From assembly GCA_946414625.1 (NCBI GenBank), contig CAMKPI010000083.1, positions 1 to 7,056 on the forward strand: a DNA stretch of 7,056 nt, read 5' to 3'. The DNA is from an uncultured Spirochaetaceae bacterium. Lineage in GTDB: Bacteria > Spirochaetota > Spirochaetia > Sphaerochaetales > Sphaerochaetaceae. The notes beneath the pieces were generated by a model that saw nothing but the letters and a program-made list of their open reading frames with translations, ran no database searches and was not told where the DNA came from. Below are positions 1 through 5,736 of the stretch, in pieces (position 1 is the first letter of the stretch; the number at the start of each line of letters is the position of its first letter). The translations under genes were made by a program, and so were the position numbers.

Positions 1-762
1 CCGGAGATTTTTGAAAACAAGGAGAAAGTCTATTCGGAGCTCACCGCGGAGGAAGAAAAGTTTAGCCAGACGCTGGAGAAAGGGGAGAAGCAGTTCGATA
101 AGATTGTTTATTTCCTGGAGAAGCAGGGAATCAGGGAGATAGGCGGCAAGAACGCGTTCAAGCTGTACGACACCTACGGGTTCCCTATCGAGATCACCAA
201 GGATCTTGCCGCCGAGCGGGGTTTCACTGTTGACGAGAAAGGCTTTGAGGAGGCCTTCAGCGCCCATCAGGAACTTTCCCGAACGGCCATGGCGGGTGAC
301 TTTAAGAGTGGCTTGCAGGACCACAGCGAGGAGACCACCGCGCTTCATACAGCCACGCACTTACTTCATGCCGCGCTGAGACGCGTTTTGGGCCCGCATG
401 TCGGGCAGAAAGGCAGCAACATCACCCCGGAGCGCCTCCGCTTCGACTTCTCCCACGGTCAGAAGGTCACACCCGAGGAATTGAAGAAAGTCGAGGATCT
501 GGTGAACGATGCAATCTCTCGGGATCTGCCCGTTACGGTTCAGACTATGACTCCTGAGGAAGCTGTGAATAGCGGCGCCGTTGCATTCTTCAGTAACAAG
601 TACGGCGAACAGGTCACCGTTTATTCAATCGGAGATTTCTCCAAGGAAGTCTGTGCCGGACCCCATGTCACACACACAGGTGGAATGGGACATTTCCGCA
701 TAATGAAGGAAGAGGCGTCCTCCGCAGGAGTCAGGAGAATCAAGGCGGTTCTTGAAAAATAG
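1..762 (+). CDS. alaS: Alanyl-tRNA synthetase, C-terminal 253 codons (5' end outside window)
   Basis: Charges tRNA-Ala with alanine in the cytoplasm and hydrolyses mischarged Ser/Gly-tRNA-Ala. Frame 1 is open from the first base, so the gene starts upstream of the window. The visible part begins near the end of the catalytic/tRNA-recognition region: KLYDTYGFPIEIT, at codons 53-65, is a standard AlaRS motif. It continues through the editing domain, with zinc-ligand motifs HTATH (His116, His120) and CAGPH (Cys218, His222), and RLRFDFSH between them. The protein stops 13 residues after the ASSAGVRRI segment with a TAG codon. Usual bacterial AlaRS continues for about 200-300 residues with a coiled oligomerisation region and the C-Ala domain. 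This is therefore the short form known from spirochaetes and some other lineages, and the clean ending makes a fresh truncation less likely. A free-standing AlaX editing protein is unlikely because the AlaRS body continues upstream. Confidence 0.93.
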   Translation, partial: PEIFENKEKVYSELTAEEEKFSQTLEKGEKQFDKIVYFLEKQGIREIGGKNAFKLYDTYGFPIEITKDLAAERGFTVDEKGFEEAFSAHQELSRTAMAGDFKSGLQDHSEETTALHTATHLLHAALRRVLGPHVGQKGSNITPERLRFDFSHGQKVTPEELKKVEDLVNDAISRDLPVTVQTMTPEEAVNSGAVAFFSNKYGEQVTVYSIGDFSKEVCAGPHVTHTGGMGHFRIMKEEASSAGVRRIKAVLEK

Positions 763-776
763 CGGAAAAATATAAG

Positions 777-2150
777 CTACGCGAGCCTCTCTTTGATCGT
801 CTCCAGCTGTTTTCTTACAGATTCCGGGCTGGAGCCGCCGAAAGAGGTGCGGCGGGTGGCGCAGGAGGCGATGTCGATTGCCGCGTAAACATCATCGTCG
901 AACAGGGGACTGAAGATTTTGAATTCTTCCGGCGTAAGATCCTCCAACGTCTTTCCGCATTCTATACAGTAGGCAACAGCTTTTCCGGAGATTTTGTACG
1001 CGTCGCGGAACGGCACGCCGCGCCGCGCCAGGTAGTCCGCAAGGTCGGTTGCGTTCATGAAGCCCTGCCTTGCGGCGCGGAGCATCGCTCTTTCGTTCAC
1101 TTTGAGTGTCCGGAGCATCCCCGTAAATACCTCGAGGCACGCTTCCAGCGTGTCTACGGCGTCGAAAAGCGGCTCCTTGTCTTCCTGCATGTCCTTGTTG
1201 TAGGCAAGCGGCAGTCCTTTCAGTGTGGTGAGGAGGCTGACAAGGTCTCCGTATACTCTGCCTGTTTTTCCCCGGCAAAGCTCCGCCATGTCGGGGTTTT
1301 TCTTTTGCGGCATGATGCTGCTTCCGGTGGAGTATGCGTCCGACATCTCCACAAAACCGAATTCGCTGCTGCTCCAGAGAATCAGTTCCTCGCTGAAGCG
1401 GGAGAGATGCATCATGCAGATCGACGCGGCGGACAGGAATTCCACAGCAAAATCCCTGTCTGACACTCCGTCCAAGGAGTTTTCGCACGGTCTGTCGAAT
1501 CCTAGTAGAGACGCCTCGAACGCGCGATCCGTGTCATATGTGGTACCGGCGAGGGCGCACGAGCCTATAGGGCAGACGCCTAGCCGCCGCCTGCAATCCG
1601 ACAGGCGATCCATGTCGCGAAGGAACATGAAGGCGTAGGCCAGAATGTAGTGGCTGAAAAGTACCGGCTGGGCATGCTGAAGGTGGGTGTAGCCCGGCAT
1701 CACCGCGCTGATGTGTTCATCTGCCTTGGCTCCGATTTCCCCGACAAGGGATGCGAGGCTCCGGGAGAGGTGGTCGATTGCGGCGCGGAGATACATCCGG
1801 GTGTCGAGGGCAACCTGGTCGTTCCTCGAACGCGCAGTGTGCACCCTTTTCCCTGCGTCTCCTATGCGCCGCGTCAGCTCGGCTTCGATGAACATGTGTA
1901 TGTCCTCTGCCGCAGGATCTGCCGCGAGGCGTCCCGTTTCGATGTCTTTCAGGATGTCCTCGAGCCCGCGAACGATTGCGTTGCAGTCTTCCTCACTTAT
2001 TATGCCCTGCCGGGCGAGCATTCGTGCGTGAGCGGCGCTTCCCTCCGCATCCTCCTTCCAGAGCCGGAAATCAAATGAAATTGAGGAGTTGAAGGCGTCT
2101 GCCGCCCTGTTCACGTCTCCCGCCGTTCGGCCTGCCCAAAGCTTCTCCAT
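777..2150 (-). CDS. argH: Argininosuccinate lyase (ArgH)
   Basis: Splits argininosuccinate into arginine and fumarate, the last step of arginine synthesis, in the cytoplasm. The 457-residue length is normal for the family, a homotetramer of the fumarase/aspartase superfamily. Three conserved regions are visible: HTARSRNDQVALDTR (104-118), GYTHLQHAQPVLFSH (153-167, with the conserved THLQHAQP histidines), and the signature loop GSSIMPQKKNPD (276-287), whose serines include the catalytic acid/base position. The C-terminal part has the usual NATDLADYL (366-374) and the SFGGSSPESV ending. The start is supported by GGAGG four bases before the ATG. It lies 95 bp downstream of argG in the same direction, so cotranscription is likely. 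It ends in TAG, convergent with alaS and 14 bp from its stop. Nothing key is missing. Confidence 0.97.
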   Translation of the reverse strand: MEKLWAGRTAGDVNRAADAFNSSISFDFRLWKEDAEGSAAHARMLARQGIISEEDCNAIVRGLEDILKDIETGRLAADPAAEDIHMFIEAELTRRIGDAGKRVHTARSRNDQVALDTRMYLRAAIDHLSRSLASLVGEIGAKADEHISAVMPGYTHLQHAQPVLFSHYILAYAFMFLRDMDRLSDCRRRLGVCPIGSCALAGTTYDTDRAFEASLLGFDRPCENSLDGVSDRDFAVEFLSAASICMMHLSRFSEELILWSSSEFGFVEMSDAYSTGSSIMPQKKNPDMAELCRGKTGRVYGDLVSLLTTLKGLPLAYNKDMQEDKEPLFDAVDTLEACLEVFTGMLRTLKVNERAMLRAARQGFMNATDLADYLARRGVPFRDAYKISGKAVAYCIECGKTLEDLTPEEFKIFSPLFDDDVYAAIDIASCATRRTSFGGSSPESVRKQLETIKERLA

Positions 2151-2172
2151 TCTTCCTCCGCCGAATAGACGT

Positions 2173-2217
2173 CTCCTTTGAGGAGCGCGTGTCTGCCTTG
2201 TCGCCGTGTTTCAAGGC
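2173..2217 (-). other. Two short inverted repeats in the argG-argH spacer
   Basis: Read on the - strand, GCCTTG (2217-2212) and CAAGGC (2200-2195) can form a 6-bp stem with an 11-nt loop. Next, AGGAG and CTCCT (2185-2181 and 2177-2173, on either side of a 3-nt loop) form a 5-bp stem. Neither is followed by a U-run, so they are not rho-independent terminators. They may shape or stabilise the argG-argH transcript. Stems this short can arise by chance. Confidence 0.35.
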
Positions 2218-2228
2218 GGTGTCAAAGC

Positions 2229-2250
2229 ATCCTGTCAAAATCCTGTCAAA
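2229..2250 (-). repeat. Perfect 11-bp tandem repeat across the argG stop codon
   Basis: On the - strand TTTGACAGGAT occurs twice head to tail (2250-2240 and 2239-2229), and a partial third copy, TTTGACA, follows at 2226-2220. The first copy contains the TGA stop codon of argG, so the duplication looks like a slippage event starting at the last codons of the gene. TTGACA resembles a -35 box, but no matching -10 lies at a suitable distance, so a promoter role is not supported. Confidence 0.8.
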
Positions 2251-3466
2251 GCGTTCCTTGTTCGCGGAGCGCCTGAACCTTTGTGGAGAGTCCCCAGAGG
2301 TTGATGAAGCCCTCGGCATCCTTTTGGTTGTAATCCGATTCTCCGAACGTGACAAGCTGTTCACTGTAGAGCGAATACGGAGAAGAAAGCCCGGCGGGGA
2401 TGATGTTGCCCTTGTAGAGCTTCATTTTGACAGTGCCGGTAACATACTTGTTGCTTTCGTTCGCAAAGGCTGTCAGAGCTTCCTGCAGCGGGCTGAACCA
2501 CTTTCCGTTGTAGATGAGATCCGCGTAGTCTACTGCGAGCTTCTGTTTCAGGTGCAGGGTGTCCTTGTCCACCGTGATCATCTCCAGCTGCTCGTGCGCC
2601 TTGTACAGGATTGTGCCGCCCGGGGTTTCGTAAACGCCGCGGTCTTTCATGCCCACAAGCCTGTTCTCCACGATATCGATTATGCCAATGCCGTGTTTGC
2701 CGCCGATTTCGTTGAGAGACTCGATGATTTTTGAGGCTTTCATCTTCTTTCCGTCGAGGCTCACCGGTGCGCCCGCTTCAAAGCCGATTTCCACGTATTC
2801 CGGAGTGTTCGGCGCGGTGAACGGAGATACACCCATCTCCAGGAATCCCGGCTTGTCGTATTGTGGCTCGTTGGCAATATCCTCAAGATCGAGTCCTTCG
2901 TGGGATAGGTGCCAGAGGTTTTTGTCTTTGGAGTAGCTTGTCTCACGGGAGATTTTAAGCGGCACGTTATGCGCTTCCGCGTAGTCTATCTCCTCGTCGC
3001 GGCTCTTGATTGACCATTCTCTCCACGGGGCAATGATCTTCATTCCCGGGGCGAAACGTTTGATTGCAAGCTCGAAACGAACCTGGTCGTTTCCTTTGCC
3101 TGTGGCGCCATGGCAGACAGCGTCCGCGCCTTCAGCCAGAGCCACTTCGGCGAGCTTCCTTCCGATTATCGGACGTGCGAATGCGGTTCCGAGGAGGTAA
3201 GTCTCATACTTCGCACCCATCTTGATGCTTGGGATTATCACCTCGTCGACCATCTCGTCCACCAGGTCCGCAACAATAAGCTTCGACGCCCCGGTCTTCA
3301 GAGCTTTTTCCTCCAAGCCCTCCAGTTCGTCTCCCTGTCCGACGTTTCCGGAGACTGCGATGATCTCTGGATTGTTGTAATTCTCTTTGAGCCAAGGAAT
3401 TATTATCGACGTGTCAAGTCCGCCGGAATATGCCAGAACTATCTTTTTTATGTCTTTCTTGTCCAT
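2246..3466 (-). CDS. argG: Argininosuccinate synthase (ArgG)
   Basis: Condenses citrulline and aspartate, using ATP (giving AMP and PPi), into argininosuccinate in the cytoplasm. At 406 residues it has the usual family length. The N-terminal AYSGGLDTS (12-20) is the PP-loop of N-type ATP pyrophosphatases. HGATGKGNDQVRFE (119-132) binds citrulline/aspartate, and YSKDKNLWHLSHEG (178-191) and DRGVYETPGGTIL (275-287) are further conserved segments. The ATG at 3466 is chosen because AGGAG (3479-3475) lies eight bases upstream and the protein then begins just before the PP-loop, as in homologues. An in-frame ATG at 3568 would add 34 residues unlike the family. The gene sits between argF and argH on the same strand. 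A 374-bp upstream spacer with an ARG-box-like site suggests it may have its own promoter, with argH following by read-through. Confidence 0.97.
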   Translation of the reverse strand: MDKKDIKKIVLAYSGGLDTSIIIPWLKENYNNPEIIAVSGNVGQGDELEGLEEKALKTGASKLIVADLVDEMVDEVIIPSIKMGAKYETYLLGTAFARPIIGRKLAEVALAEGADAVCHGATGKGNDQVRFELAIKRFAPGMKIIAPWREWSIKSRDEEIDYAEAHNVPLKISRETSYSKDKNLWHLSHEGLDLEDIANEPQYDKPGFLEMGVSPFTAPNTPEYVEIGFEAGAPVSLDGKKMKASKIIESLNEIGGKHGIGIIDIVENRLVGMKDRGVYETPGGTILYKAHEQLEMITVDKDTLHLKQKLAVDYADLIYNGKWFSPLQEALTAFANESNKYVTGTVKMKLYKGNIIPAGLSSPYSLYSEQLVTFGESDYNQKDAEGFINLWGLSTKVQALREQGTL

Positions 3467-3474
3467 ATGTTTTT

Positions 3475-3479
3475 CTCCT
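3475..3479 (-). promoter_or_regulatory. Ribosome binding site of argG (decides the start)
   Basis: AGGAG on the - strand lies eight bases before the ATG at 3466. The longer alternative starting at 3568 is not supported by family length or N-terminal similarity. Confidence 0.85.
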
Positions 3480-3510
3480 GCTTGTTTATTTATCAGGAAA
3501 GTCGGAATTT

Positions 3511-3525
3511 GGAGGCCTAGCCTCC
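3511..3525 (-). other. Hairpin in the argG leader
   Basis: GGAGGC-TAG-GCCTCC on the - strand is a perfect 6-bp GC-rich stem with a 3-nt loop, 45 bases before the argG start. It is followed by AAATT rather than a U-run, so it is not a terminator. The GGAGG in its 5' arm resembles a Shine-Dalgarno sequence, but no ATG follows at a useful distance. It may be a leader structure, or it may be chance. Confidence 0.4.
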
Positions 3526-3561
3526 GCACCGCTTCCACATATGCGCTGCACTCGCGCCTTG

Positions 3562-3579
3562 TTTGCATAAATCACCACA
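3562..3579. promoter_or_regulatory. Candidate ARG box upstream of argG
   Basis: On the + strand this 18-mer begins TTTGCATAAA, the same 10 bases as the transporter ARG box at 6656. By eye it agrees with the classical ArgR consensus WNTGAATWWWWATTCANW at 14 of 18 positions; the left half is good and the right half is poor. It lies about 100 bp before the argG start. A CATAAT hexamer on the - strand (3588-3583) could be a -10, which would put the box over the start point, but no good -35 is seen. No convincing second box lies 3 bp away on either side. Confidence 0.42.
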
Positions 3580-3678
3580 AGGATTATGCGGAGGGCGCCC
3601 TCTTGTGGAGCATCCGCGCCTCCGCGGTATTGTTCCCTTTTGGTTTCATCGACATGTGTCGACAGGTTTTGACGTCAA

Positions 3679-3843
3679 GTTCAGTGCGCCGGTTCTGTCT
3701 GTTCAGCCTGGTTCAGCTGATTCATCCGGGTTCAGCCGGTTCTGTCGGTTCAGCTGTTTTAGCCGGAGGCAGCTGGGGGCAGCCGTTTAACTAGTTCTGC
3801 CGATTAAGCCCGTTCAGCTGGCTAAGCCGGTTCTGCCTGGTCA
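3679..3843. repeat. Degenerate tandem array of about 9-bp units (GTTCAGCCG-like)
   Basis: On the + strand GTTCAG, GTTCTG or a close variant recurs at 3679, 3692, 3701, 3711, 3720, 3730, 3739, 3748, about 3757, 3767, 3777, 3785, 3794, 3802, 3812, 3821, 3830 and 3839. Steps are mostly 9-10 bases. The unit is roughly GTTCAGCCG; on the - strand it reads CGGCTGAAC. The last unit runs into the argF stop codon. Steps of 8, 10 and 13 break any reading frame, so the array is unlikely to be coding. It resembles a decayed minisatellite expanded from the 3' edge of argF. Confidence 0.75.
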
Positions 3844-4845
3844 GAGCGTCGCCGCCATCACCGCCTTTATCGTGTGCATCCTGTTCTCCGCTTCGTCGAA
3901 TACGAGAGATGCCGGGGAGAGGAACACTTCGTCCGATACTTCCATTGAATCCAGCCCGTACTTTTCGTGGATCTCGCGCCCGATAGTGGTTTTGAGATCA
4001 TGGAAGGAGGGTAGGCAATGGAGGAAAATGGCGTCTGTTTTCGCTGCTGCCATCACAGAGGGCGTCACTTTGTATGGGAGAAGATCCTCGATCCGCTCCT
4101 TCCACGCTTCTGCCGGCTCTCCCATCGACACCCAGACATCGGTGTATACAGCGTCCGCGCCCTGGGCTCCCTCGGCGGGATCCTCGGTGAAGGTGATGCT
4201 GCCTCCGGACTGTGCGCAGATCTTCCTGCAGGTTTCGGCAAGATCCTCCGGCGGGAAATACTTCGCGTTGGTGCATGCAGTGAAGTTCATTCCCATCTTT
4301 GCGCAGCCCACCATCAGGGAACGTCCCATATTGAACCTTGCATCGCCGAAGAACGCTAGCTTCCTGCCCTCTAGGCTTCCGAAATGCTCCCGGATTGTGA
4401 GAAGGTCCGCAAGCACCTGCGTCGGGTGGAATTCGTTTGTCAGTCCGTTCCAGACAGGCACTCCTGAAAACTCCGCCAGCGCGACCACGTTCTCCTGTCC
4501 GAAGCCGCGGTATTCGATGCCGTCAAACATACGTCCCAGCACCTTTGCCGTGTCGTCTATGCTCTCCTTTTTCCCAAGTTGGCTGCCGGACGGATCCAGG
4601 TACACTGTGTTCATTCCAAGATCGTACGCGGCGACCTCAAAGGCACAGCGGGTGCGGGTGCTTGTTTTCTCGAAAAGCAGGGCTATTGTTTTCCCTGTGT
4701 GTATGCGGTGCGGTATGCCCGCCTTTTTTTCGGCTTTCAGCTCCGCCGACAGGTCGAGCAGCGCCTCTATCTCCGTAGGGGTGTAATCCAGCAGCTTCAG
4801 AAAGCTTCTGCCCTTGAACGGTTTGTTGTATTTGCTTATATCCAT
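3841..4845 (-). CDS. argF: Ornithine carbamoyltransferase (ArgF/ArgI type)
   Basis: Transfers the carbamoyl group of carbamoyl phosphate to ornithine, giving citrulline, in the cytoplasm; the active enzyme is a trimer. At 334 residues it is full length. STRTR (62-66) is the carbamoyl-phosphate loop, HPTQ (140-143) completes that site, DVWVSMGE (236-243) is the ornithine-binding SMG loop, and HCLPSFHD (276-283) carries the catalytic cysteine. The ending ENRMHTIKAVMAATL is typical of the family. GGAGG five bases before the ATG supports the start. Sequence alone does not separate anabolic ArgF from catabolic ArcB, because both share these motifs. The argG and argH neighbours, and no arcA or arcC in view, favour the biosynthetic role. 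Repeat-rich spacers flank it on both sides. The frame before the ATG is open back into the permease gene but offers no alternative start. Confidence 0.96.
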   Translation of the reverse strand: MDISKYNKPFKGRSFLKLLDYTPTEIEALLDLSAELKAEKKAGIPHRIHTGKTIALLFEKTSTRTRCAFEVAAYDLGMNTVYLDPSGSQLGKKESIDDTAKVLGRMFDGIEYRGFGQENVVALAEFSGVPVWNGLTNEFHPTQVLADLLTIREHFGSLEGRKLAFFGDARFNMGRSLMVGCAKMGMNFTACTNAKYFPPEDLAETCRKICAQSGGSITFTEDPAEGAQGADAVYTDVWVSMGEPAEAWKERIEDLLPYKVTPSVMAAAKTDAIFLHCLPSFHDLKTTIGREIHEKYGLDSMEVSDEVFLSPASLVFDEAENRMHTIKAVMAATL

Positions 4846-4880
4846 TTTTCCCTCCGTACAGACGGCGTGTTGTTTTTCCC

Positions 4881-5010
4881 GACAGGTTCCGGGGTTGCCT
4901 TCAGTTTTGGTTTGCCCGACAGCTGCGGGTGTGCCTCTGGTAGCCTTGAGCCCTTCGGCAGCTGCGGGTGTGCCTTCAGTTTTGGTTTGCCTGACAGGTT
5001 CCGGTTTGCC
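4881..5010. repeat. Mosaic direct repeats between the permease gene and argF
   Basis: A 27-bp unit occurs at 4896-4922 and 4971-4997 with one mismatch (C4917/T4992). A 17-bp unit containing CAGCTGCGGG occurs at 4920-4936 and 4959-4975, overlapping the first unit. GACAGGTTCCGG occurs at 4881-4892 and 4993-5004, bracketing the others. The copies are interleaved, which points to successive partial duplications rather than a simple tandem array. They fill most of the 187-bp spacer. Neither a terminator nor a clear promoter for argF is seen in it. Confidence 0.85.
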
Positions 5011-5032
5011 GTCCTGAGACCTGAGAGGCGTT

Positions 5033-5725
5033 TTATGTTCTCTTTGCTCCTGCTTCCGTCAGCCTTCCTTCGAGAAGCCGGAGGAGGCTTGTAAGACAGA
5101 CCACGATCACAAGATATGTGAGCGCCGTTGCCATCAGCGGGTTCACCGCGTCGTAGGTGTTGTTGCGCACAAGGTTCCCCGCACGGGTCAGGTCTACCAC
5201 GGCGACATATCCCGCCACGGCGGTCTCCTTTATCAGGGCTATGAGCTCGTTGCCGATCGACGGCAGGATGTGCCTCAGCGCCTGCGGAAATATGATGTGC
5301 CGCATCGTCTGCATCCGGGAAAGCCCCAGGGAGCGACCCGCTTCATTCTGCCCGCCGTCCACAGCGCCTATGCCGCCGCGGATCAGCTCCGCGATGTACG
5401 CCCCGCTGTTCACTCCGAACGTGAGTATTCCGACAGTCACCCCTTCGGATGACTTCAATATGATATAGTAGAACACCAGAAGAAGGACCACCACGGGGAT
5501 GCCGCGCACAACCGTCACGTACAGCTTGCAGAACTTCGCGAACGGACCGAGAGCCGGCACTTCTTCCGCGAAATACCGTACCACGGCAATCACCGTTCCT
5601 ATCACCAGCCCCACGAGAATCGCTCCGAACGAGATTATGAAGGTGTTGCCAAGCCCATGGAGAAGCAGGCGCCAGTAACCTGTCGAAATGAATGTCTCAT
5701 GAAGTTTCAGGAGCCACGCGTCCAT
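5033..5725 (-). CDS. Amino-acid ABC transporter permease (HisM/GlnP family)
   Basis: Inner-membrane channel subunit of a polar amino-acid importer. At 230 residues it has a typical length. Hydrophobic segments lie at about 28-50, 72-90, 97-115, 152-172 and 195-216. The family motif VVRGIPVVVLLLVFYY (72-87) matches the usual FRGTPLLVQLF-type segment. The EAA loop, which docks the ATPase, is visible as EAGRSLGLSRMQTMRHIIFPQA with its conserved glycine (128-149). KETAVAGYVAVVDL (167-180) is also typical. The gene starts 11 bp after the binding-protein stop, and its GGTGG ribosome site overlaps that TGA, so translation is probably coupled. Substrate cannot be read from the sequence. Arginine, ornithine or a related amino acid is inferred from the arg neighbours and the upstream ARG boxes. 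No ATPase gene follows within the window. Confidence 0.93.
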   Translation of the reverse strand: MDAWLLKLHETFISTGYWRLLLHGLGNTFIISFGAILVGLVIGTVIAVVRYFAEEVPALGPFAKFCKLYVTVVRGIPVVVLLLVFYYIILKSSEGVTVGILTFGVNSGAYIAELIRGGIGAVDGGQNEAGRSLGLSRMQTMRHIIFPQALRHILPSIGNELIALIKETAVAGYVAVVDLTRAGNLVRNNTYDAVNPLMATALTYLVIVVCLTSLLRLLEGRLTEAGAKRT

Positions 5726-5736
5726 TTTCCGCCACC

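Larger units (their letters stand above)
3467..3840. other. 374-bp argF-argG spacer: argG control region plus repeat array
   Basis: No convincing gene lies here. The half nearest argG (3467-3678) is rich in small inverted repeats: GGAGGC/GCCTCC (3511-3525), CCACAAG/CTTGTGG (3575-3608), the 12-bp palindrome GAGGGCGCCCTC (3591-3602), CCGCG/CGCGG (3614-3627), TCGACA/TGTCGA (3649-3662) and the 10-bp palindrome TTGACGTCAA (3669-3678). It also holds a candidate ARG box (3562-3579). The half nearest argF (from 3679) is a degenerate 9-bp repeat array. No hairpin followed by a U-run is visible on the - strand after argF. Open + strand frames here are repeat-derived low-complexity sequence without family resemblance. 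Confidence 0.6.

Noticed and set aside
892..1488. - strand open frame of 198 codons inside argH
   Set aside because: It is in another frame of the same strand and its Arg/His-rich composition is typical of a frame shadow. ArgH is complete without it.
2218..2250. TTGACA motifs in the argG-argH spacer as an argH promoter
   Set aside because: They are copies of the 11-bp repeat, and no TATAAT-like hexamer lies 16-18 bp downstream of any copy.
2189..2734. + strand open frame of 181 codons opposite argG
   Set aside because: It is antisense to the conserved C-terminal half of ArgG and has no family features.
3467..3568. 34-residue N-terminal extension of ArgG from an ATG at 3568
   Set aside because: The extension includes the leader hairpin and part of the operator-like site and is unlike ArgG homologues. 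A good AGGAG site precedes the ATG at 3466.
3872..4786. Long + strand open frame (304 codons) opposite argF
   Set aside because: It is antisense to a certain argF with all catalytic motifs. Its translation is Ser/Arg-rich without recognisable motifs, as expected from the complement of GC-rich coding DNA.
4896..4997. Direct repeats as a small CRISPR array
   Set aside because: There are only two 27-bp copies, the intervening DNA is itself repeated, and no cas gene is nearby.
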